From the NCBI GenBank assembly GCA_045636265.1, contig JAZTXD010000124.1, forward strand, positions 1 through 39,674: a DNA stretch of 39,674 nt, written 5' to 3'. Position numbers and translations under genes: made by a program. Under the pieces are notes generated by a model. The model saw only the letters and a program-made list of their open reading frames with translations, had not been told where the DNA came from and did no database searches. Shown in pieces: positions 6,601-15,600 of this stretch (positions within the stretch are counted from its first letter, which is position 1; each line of letters opens with the position of its first letter). Origin of the DNA: Flemingiibacterium sp045636265 (GTDB lineage: Bacteria > Bacillota > Clostridia > Oscillospirales > CAG-272).

Positions 6601-9600
6601 CGCTGAGAGCTTTCCGTTTGCCTTTTTCATCGGTATATGTCATCATACCCATGATTTCGGTAAGTGCGGAGTTCTGGGAACGGACAAAGTTGTCTCTGAT
6701 ACGAATGATCTGCTGACGCAGAGGAACGTAATATTCAGCATCCTTGCCGCGTTCGGGAATGAGCGAATCGGCACGGGTGAGCTTGTTTACAATCTCGCCG
6801 AGTGCGTTTTTGCCCTTTGTGAGCCACGAGTCGGATTTCGGGACCACCTTTGCGCTTTCAAAGTCTTCGTTAAACTGTTCAAGAGTAACGCCGTCTCCAT
6901 CCGCCTTGGCATCCGTAATATCCTCATCAGCTTCAAGCGAGTAGTTGATACCGCCCACATCGTCACCGAAGCCCATATCGGACGCGATTGCTTCCGGAAC
7001 GGAGGACTTGACAATCTGCCGCTCTACAAGATTCAGCTTGACACCGAGCGCGTCACTGTAGATCAGAGCCGCTTTACGGAGTGCCTGTTCGCTGAGTTTG
7101 CCGGCTTCTACCGCGCGGTTGGTTGTATAACGGCTGTTTCCGGTGATACGATACCACATATCGCGGATCCAGTTGAGTATACGCCGACCGAGCGATGGGG
7201 ATTTGCCGCAGAGACGTTCGATAAACTGCTTATCTGTAAACAGCGATTCACAGCTCATTGCCGCGTACTCGCGCCAGAAGTCGGCTTCGGTAAACTCTCT
7301 GCCGGATTCAGCATACTTTTTACTGTACAGTTCCGTGATCTCCTGCTGCCACTTCTTGAATTCGGCAGAGTTTGTATCGGAGTTTGTGCGGAAGAAGTAT
7401 ACAAGTCTCGCCTGATCCTCTTTTGAAAGCGCATGGAACAGCTCGTGACCGAGAAGCGTTGTCAGCGACGGAGGATTGCCTACCACATGGATTGTACGAG
7501 TTTCGGGGTCGTAGTAAGCAAGCGGACGGATTGTTTTGCCGGAAGCACTTGACAAATTGAATTTTTGTGGTATAATAGTTTCAGGCAATATACCATCGGG
7601 CAAAGACCCACTTGCGGCTTTATCAGCTGCCGGTATATTGCTTTTTTTAAGTGTTGCACTAAGGGGCTGAGACCCCACAACGGCTAAGATATTAGCTGAA
7701 GGTGCAACGCTTTCTTTTATTTTACCAACATTATAAACAGTTGCCGTTGTTCCGTTATGGCCTATTGACAGCCCTATTTCATAATATTTACCGTCAAAAT
7801 CTTTGAAATATGCTCTGCGATAAGTAAAACCGTTTTTGGCGAAAGAATGGTTTTTGTCGTCGATCTTTGTTCCTCTTTGAACGGATGCCTCGGAAATTTC
7901 ATCGATGTGGGCTGTCACACGCGCTTTGATAGAATATTCGGTATCTGTCATCAACTCTCTTTTTCCATCAACGGTTCTATAATTGTCTCTTGCTTTGCTT
8001 GCAGTTTCGTTTTTGGTTATTGTGAGAGTTTCGCCATTTGTTGTTATAATGTCTATCGAAGGCTGCTTGTCGAGAAGATCATTGAAGAAATTTGTAACAT
8101 CACGCCGCAGTTCTTCGGTTGTTGTGCCGGTAATGACGTTTCTACTTGCCGATACATATACGTTTCCGTTGTCAAGAGCAACAATGTCGTATAATCCGCT
8201 TGCATCGTCCGAAACTTCCTTATCAAACACCACCTTGATTCCCATAGGCGATATTACGTTGCGAATCAGTTCCTCAACGTACTCATCGTCTGTCTGAAGA
8301 TCTTCATGCGCAAGTGAATACTGCGAATCGGCTTCCTTTGCGGTGCTACCCTCGTCGATGCCGTCAAGCGATTGCTCGTCCTTGGGGTTAAGCTCATCCA
8401 TTATCTCATTGTATCTTGCGCGTTTCTTGTCAAGCTCAGCCTGCTTTGCAAACGGCGATGCAATGATCTTTTCCTGCTCAGCGATATCAGATTTAAGTCT
8501 CTCGATTGCGATTTCCGATGCTTTGATCTGCTTCGGAAGATCTTCAACCTTTGATACTATCTGGTTTATCATCTGGGTTGTAGCGGCAGGATATGTACTG
8601 AACGGATAGCCCTGTTTGCCCATCAGAGTGCCCCTGATGCCCTCCGGAGTCTTAATTACACGCATATCAAATCCGCAGAAGCTGCCGACGGAAGTGTATT
8701 CCGTTTCGACGGCTTTCTTTTCTGCCGCAGCCATGAGAGCCGCGCCCGCTTCTTTTTTATCCGTGTACTTTTTACCGCCGACGGTCATAAGGAAGTTGCC
8801 TTCCGAATGGTTGTCAACCATCGCCTTAACGTCTGCCTTGGTGTTTTCAAGACGCTGCTCGGCAATGCTGACTGCGCCTGTGTCTTCTTTTAAACGGTAT
8901 TTCGCATTTGAAACAGCGGAATTGTGCGCTCTGTAAAGCGATTCGAGTTTCTTGATCTCACTGTCAAGCTCGACCTGCTCCTTGATAAGCGGATTGCCCG
9001 ATGCAAGAGCCTTTACCTCTGCCGCCGAAAGGGTGACTTCGCCGGTGTCCTCGGCTTCGCGTCCGACGTTTTCACCGTTCATGATCTGATTGATGAAGTT
9101 CTGCTTCCGTTCGAGTATGTCCCACAGACGTGCATCGAAACTGCCCTCGGTAACATAAGTGAAGCACTCTACCTCTTCATTAATGTTGCCCTGTCTGAAA
9201 GCTCGGCCGTTGCGCTGTTCAACGTCGCCCGGTCGCCACGGTGCATCAAGATGATGGATAGCCACAACACGCTTCTGTGCGTTCATGCCTACGCCCATCT
9301 TGCCGGTTGAACCGATAAGCACTCTGACTTTACCGTCGTTTACGTCGGCAAACAGCTTCTTTTTCTTTGCATCGGTGTCAGCTTCGTGAATGAAAGCTAT
9401 TTCCTTTGCCGGGATGCCGCCCTTGACAAGACGCGCCTTGATGTCATCGTAAAGCTTTACGCTTTCGGTATCCATCGTGTCGGTGTCGGTATCGGTATTA
9501 TCCGTTACGCTGCTCTTGCCCTTGGGAGTTGCCATATCACAGAAAACGAGCTGTGTGCCCTTGATATCGCCGCTGTCTTTGTATCGCTTGATGATATTGT

Positions 9601-12600
9601 CCGAACAACGGTATATCTTGCAGCTTTCCTCATAAGGCAGTGACGGGTCGATCATTCTCTGAGTGTAGGATATTTTACGTCCGTCAGAGGTGATCTTGAG
9701 CATATTATCGACCGACGGGTCAACGCTCTTTACTTTATCCGCTCTTTCTTCGAGCTCTTTCATGTAGTTCTGCTGGTATTCGCCGGGTTTGCATACAACT
9801 ACATTGACTGCGCCGCCTTTCATCTTCGGAATTTTAAGTCCGGGAATTTCGGTCAGCACATCCGCGAAGTTACGGAATAAAAGCTGTAATTCGTTGAGGT
9901 TCTTGAAGCGCGAGAACGACTGCTTTACACGGTAGCCCTGTCCGCTCGGTTTGATCTCGATGCCGTTTACGACTTCGCCAAACTGTTTTGCCCACGCATC
10001 AAAGGTGTCAAGTCCGAGCTGTTCAAGCAGATCGGGCTGTAAGTATTCCTGCATGATGTACATTTCGGACATACTGTTCATTACAGGTGTCGCCGTGGCA
10101 AATACTATACCCTTACCGCCGTTGAGCTGCTGCAGGTAGCGCACTTTCATATACAGGTCAAACGCACGTTTTGAGCCGTCCTTATTGCCGAGTCCCGCAA
10201 CATTGGTCATTGACGTTGTGTACATGAGGTTCTTGAAGTTGTGCGCTTCATCAACGAACAGTGAGTCAACGCCGAGTTCTTCAAACGAGATGTTGCCCTC
10301 GTCTTTCGGTTTGTCTCTGAGCTTTTCGAGCTTGGTCTGAAGCTGTTTCTGCTTCTTTACAAGGTCTTTTACGGTGAGCGAGTTTTTGCCGCGCTGTGCA
10401 CGGTCTCTCTCGATGGCCTGAGTGATCTTGTTTATCTGGTCTTCGTAGAAACCGGTTTCATACTCGCCCGATACCGGGAGCTTTTCAAACTGCTCATACG
10501 AAACTATAACCGCGTCGTATGTACCGTTTGCGATACGGTTCATGAACACTTTGCGGTTTGCCGGAGTAAAGTCGGATGCTTCGGCTACAAGCAGCTTTGC
10601 CGCCGGGAAGAAGTCCACAAACTCAGTGCCCCACTGTGCAACAAGCGACTTGGGTACTACGAACATCGGCTTATTTACAAGTCCGAGTTCCTTTAACTTC
10701 ATTGCCGCAGCCGCCATTTCGTAGGTCTTGCCTGCGCCGACTCTGTGTGCGAGAAGTGTATTGCCGCCCGATGCGATAATGCGCTGTACAGCGTTTTTCT
10801 GGTGTTCACGCAGAGGTTTTGCGGCATTTGAGCCGTTGACCGTCAGATTTTCGCCGTTATACTTCGGTGTAACGATCGAGTTGAATACTTCGTTATAAAG
10901 GCTTGCAAGCTGGGTTCTGCGCGATTCGTCACGCCATAACCATTCCTGAAACTCCTTTGTAATGGCTTCAACCTTTTCGTTGGCTGCCGCTGTAGCGTCT
11001 TTGTTGATTACGCTTGTACCGTCTTCGAGCCTGTCTTTGACGACTACGCTCTTGGAATTGAGCATTGCATCAAACAGCTCAAGGAACGAGCGTCTTGCAG
11101 TGCCCCACTTCTGGGTATTTGCCGAGTTTGCTTTCAGATAATATCTGTTGAGCTGTACGGTGTATACGCCTGTTTCGGGTACGCGGGCGATCTCTACATC
11201 CTTATTGTACTCGCCGTTTCTGCCCTCAAGCATATATGCCGCAAAGTCGGAATATACGCTGTCGGGAATCCATGTTGTACCGGGATTTACATAGATTTCG
11301 CTGTAGTCAATATCTTTCGGAACGACCTTTTTCAGTGCTTCCACGTTGACCTTGTAGTCATCGTTCACGCTTGCAAGGGCTTCTGCTTCGCGGAGTTTGG
11401 CTCTTACATTGCCCGAAAGGTAGGTTTCGGCGGTTTCAAGCTGTTCATCCTTGTTCTTGAAAGCGAATCCACCGTCGATAAGCGCACTTGTCACGTCGTC
11501 TTCGCTCATGCCGGTAAGGTTTGATATAAGCGGTACATCAACGCCGCCGGTTCTGTTGACCGATACGATAAGTCCTTCCTTTACATCGCTTACCGAAGTG
11601 ACGGTGACATTCGGCGAGACGGTGTTCTTTGTGAAGATTTCAGACTTTGTGCCGGTCTTCTTATCGCTGTCCCAGTTTTCAAGAGCAAATACAGAATAGC
11701 TGTCGGGGTCGTCCTTGAAAGCGGTTTTGTTTGCCTGAGCATTGATGAAGCCGTTTGCCTTTACGAATTTATCATAGATATCGTTCAGGTTTTTGCGTGC
11801 TTTCTCGATCTCTTTGCCGCCGCGGTTTTCAAGCTGACTGTTAAGCAGTTCTCTTGCCGCACTTCTGAGATTGAGCATACCTTTAATGCGCTCTGCCGAC
11901 TTTGCATCGCCCTCATATTCGGTAAGCGCTCCATCGCTTATGCGATACAGTTTACCGTCCTTTTCGGCAAATCCGTTCTGCTTATTGCGGTCGATGGCTT
12001 CTTTTGCTTCGGTCTGCGCCTGTTCGGGAGTGGGCTTTTCGGGATAGTCCATCTTCGCATTGATGTTTGAGAACGCTTCACGAATCTGATCGGCGAGTGT
12101 GCCCTTGCCGTCGAGCGGTTTATATGTCAGCGAATTGCCGCGATACATACCGCCATCCATGGACGGAGTACCGAGTGCCATTTCGGGATGATCGGCAAAA
12201 TACTGATTTATATATGCGCCCGGCTGCTGCCATGTAGCATCAAGGAAGTTTTCGCCTGCATACGGTGTTCCGGCTTCACGCTTTTTGAGTACGATAATGT
12301 CGGTGACTACCTCTGTACCGGCGTTTACCTTGAACGCAGTATCGGGAAGTCTGATCGCGCCGATAAGGTCCGCTCTCTCTGCGATGTAGCGTCTTACCGA
12401 GCTGTCGCGCGAGTTCATGGTGTACGAAGATGTGATGAACATCACGATACCGCCGGGTCTGACTTTATCGAGAGCCTTTGCAAAGAAATAGTTGTGAATA
12501 GCGCCTGTAACGCTTGCCGGATACTTCTTGTCATTGATGGCATAATTGCCGAACGGAACATTGCTGATAGCAACATCCATGTAGCTGTCGGGAATAAGTG

Positions 12601-15600
12601 CCTTTTCAAAGCCCTGTATCTTGACATTGGCGTTCGGATAGAGGTACTTGGCAATCTGTCCGGTAATGCTGTCAAGTTCTATCATCGTCCAACTCTTTAC
12701 CTTATCACTCATATCCGCAGGCATTGCGCCAACGAAGTTACCTACACCGGACGCAGGTTCGAGCATACGACCGCCGTTAAAGCCGAGCTGTTTCAGCCCG
12801 TCGTACATCGCCTTGATTACCGATATATCGGTGTAATGCGCGTTAAGGGTGGATTCCTTTGCGAGCTTGTATTCTTCCTCGCTCAGTATTTCCTTTAATT
12901 CCGCATATTCCTTTGACCATTCGCTCTTGCTTTCATCAAAGGCGTTTGCAAGTCCGCCCCAGCCGACGTACTTTGAAAGCACGGTCTGTTCTTCGGGAGT
13001 TGCATATCTGTCTTCTGCCATCAGCTGTTTTACAAGCCGTATAGCTTCGACGTTTGCCTTATACCGAGACTTTTCACCGCTCGGAAGATCAAGGCTGTCG
13101 CCTATAACAAAGTTGCTTCCCTTGGGCTTTTCGGTGGATTTCTGCTCTTTGAGTTCGGAAACCTCTTCTTTAAGCGGTTTGGATTCGGTCTTTAATCCAT
13201 CGGTTCGTATATTTCCGCTCTCGCTATCTCCTTCGCCTGATCCTCTGCCAGTCCGTTCTGCATCAGTTCGAGTATCATCTCGTTCAGCCTTTCGTCCTCG
13301 CTTTTCAGAACCTCCCACAGACTTCCGTCCTCGTTCAGTTCCTTGTACATCTCCGGTTTCCACTTCATCCAGTACTCGTGTATCTCCCTGCCTATCGGTG
13401 ACAGGCTGTTGTACTGTTCCTTGGTTATCAGCATTTTCGCCATTTTCGTTGTTCTCCTTTATTGTTTCGGTGGGTTCGGTCGAAACGGATGTGCCGTCAA
13501 AATAGCCTTTCTTATAAGGAAGTCCTACTTTTTGAGCCTTACCACTGCCCGTAGCAGTGCGCACGATCTCTCTGCGTATGACAGATTCCGGACGAGCCAC
13601 GGTAAACGCAACGATTTCACTGCCATCTGTAGCGGTAACTACCGAAAGCGCACTGTTCATTGCGGAAATATTGAGCTCGGCAGACTTGGATGTATTAAGT
13701 ATGTTAAGTCGGCTTTCTGTCAGTGCGTATTTTTCTCCGTTTGCATCTGAGATTTCAACGCATAATCCCCAAGTTTCCACGTTTACATACTGCGCTGTAC
13801 GGTCAAGTGCAACTTTTTCCGCTTTAGATACATTGTTATATATCTCTGTCGCCTTATTGTTAGCTTCGGAAATCTTGATATGTTCCTCGACAAACGCATC
13901 CGCTGCTGCCTTGGGAAGCACGACACCTACCATGCCGTCGGTAATTACGGTTTTATCGCCAACAGGAGCATAAATAAGTCTGTCCTTGGACGCCATATAC
14001 CGCATAGCGTTCTTCTGTACGGTGGTAAGCTCGATTTCCGGAGCGGATGCACCGAGTCTGTCAAGCACATGAGCAACGCTTTCGGGATTGTTGTTGATAT
14101 CGAGTGTGCCATCACGCGGCACTTCAACATGAATTTCATTCACATCGGTCTTTAAACCATCAACAAGAGCATCCGCGATATACTCACGCTGTTCAAGGTC
14201 AAATCCGGAGACTTTACCTTTGCGGAGGTTGAGTTCATCCGCTGACATACCGCTTTCGATTCCATTGGCAATCTTCTGCGCATTTTTGGAAATGTTGCTC
14301 GGTTTGTTCGGATTCTTCGGCTTGGATTCTTCCTGCTCTGATTTTTCCGTGCTTTCCTCAACCGTTTCCTTTTCGCTCTCTGCGACTTCCTGCGGCTGTT
14401 CTGCGGCAGTTTCTTCCTCTGCTTCAGATTCGGCTGCGGCAGTTTCTTCGGCTGTTTCCGGTGCAGTCTGAGCTTCCTGCGGAGCTTCTGCGGTGGGTTC
14501 GACAGCTTCCGTTGCTTCCGCTTCGGCAGTCCGCGCTTTTACAGCTTCTCTTACGGCTTCAACAGCTTCATCCACTTCCGGCTCAACGGCAGTTTCCTGT
14601 ACAGAAGCACCGGTGTCGCTGACGGTGCGAGTATCGTTGATACCGATAACGCCGCGCATCTTGTCAAGCGATTCTTCGTTCGGGAAGACAAAACCGCCTG
14701 CGTACTTGCTGTAATAGCCGCCTGCCGCCTTTACAGCTTTGTTGAATTCCGCGTATTCTTCCTTGGGGAGTGTACGGTTGACCTTGCCGACAATAAGGTC
14801 AGCGCCGGTTTTGGTATGCTTCTTGGTGACAACATCAAGTGTATCGTTCTTGAAGCGCGATTCGGTGGGAGCTTCTTCAGTTTCTTCCTGCGAAACTTCG
14901 GCAGCTTCGGAGGTTTCCGACACATTCTGTTCCGTTTCCGGTACTTCTGCCACGGTTTCCGCTTCCGGAAGTGCGACTTCCTTGACCGCTTCGGGCGTTT
15001 CAACGGGTTTGGCGGCTTCATCTGCCGGCTGTTCCTGTACCGGAGTTTCGACCGTTTCAATTGTACCACTTTCGGCGCTTTCAGTCAATGACTGTTTCGG
15101 CGGCATGGGTACTTCTTCGGGATTGCGTGCGGCTTCGATCTCGGCATTGGTTTCTTTTGCAATCTGCTCAATCAGCTTGTCTTCCTCAGACTTCGCCTGA
15201 GCTTCTGCGCGTTCCTCAGTCGCGATTTCTTCCATGGCTTCGCGGATGCCCGCCATGTCGTCAAACTCACCTGAATCGGGGCGTACGTCTTCTACGGCAT
15301 TGATGTTTGCGGCTTCCTTGGTGATCGGGTCGATGTACGACTTCTTTTCATCGGTGGCAAGCGAATTGTCGTTGCGTACCGCGTCGATGATGTTCTTGTT
15401 CTTCTCGATCGCTTCGGCTTTTGTGATTTCGCCCGACTTTACGTCTTCGGCTGTTGCGGGATTGGAATATACGGCTTCTTTATAATCTGTAGACGAAAGC
15501 GTGTTTATCAGCTTGTCTGTCTCCTGTACGAGCCACTTATACGGTGCGGCAGCTATCTCTTTCTGCTCGGGATCATAAGTTTTGTTGGATTCGATCGCAT

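Noticed and set aside
7660..7700. GGGG-CTGAGA-CCCC resembles part of the TPP riboswitch core
   Set aside because: The rest of the thi-box (second arm with the CTGG..AA..CCAG pattern) is absent, copy 1 has CAAAGA instead, and no thiamine gene is near. The likeness is probably chance.
14731..15069. A 112-codon minus-strand frame in the acidic linker of the giant gene
   Set aside because: It is a Lys/Arg/Pro-rich frame-shift image of Glu/Ala/Pro codons with no ribosome binding site, unlike the nested gene at 13192-13443.
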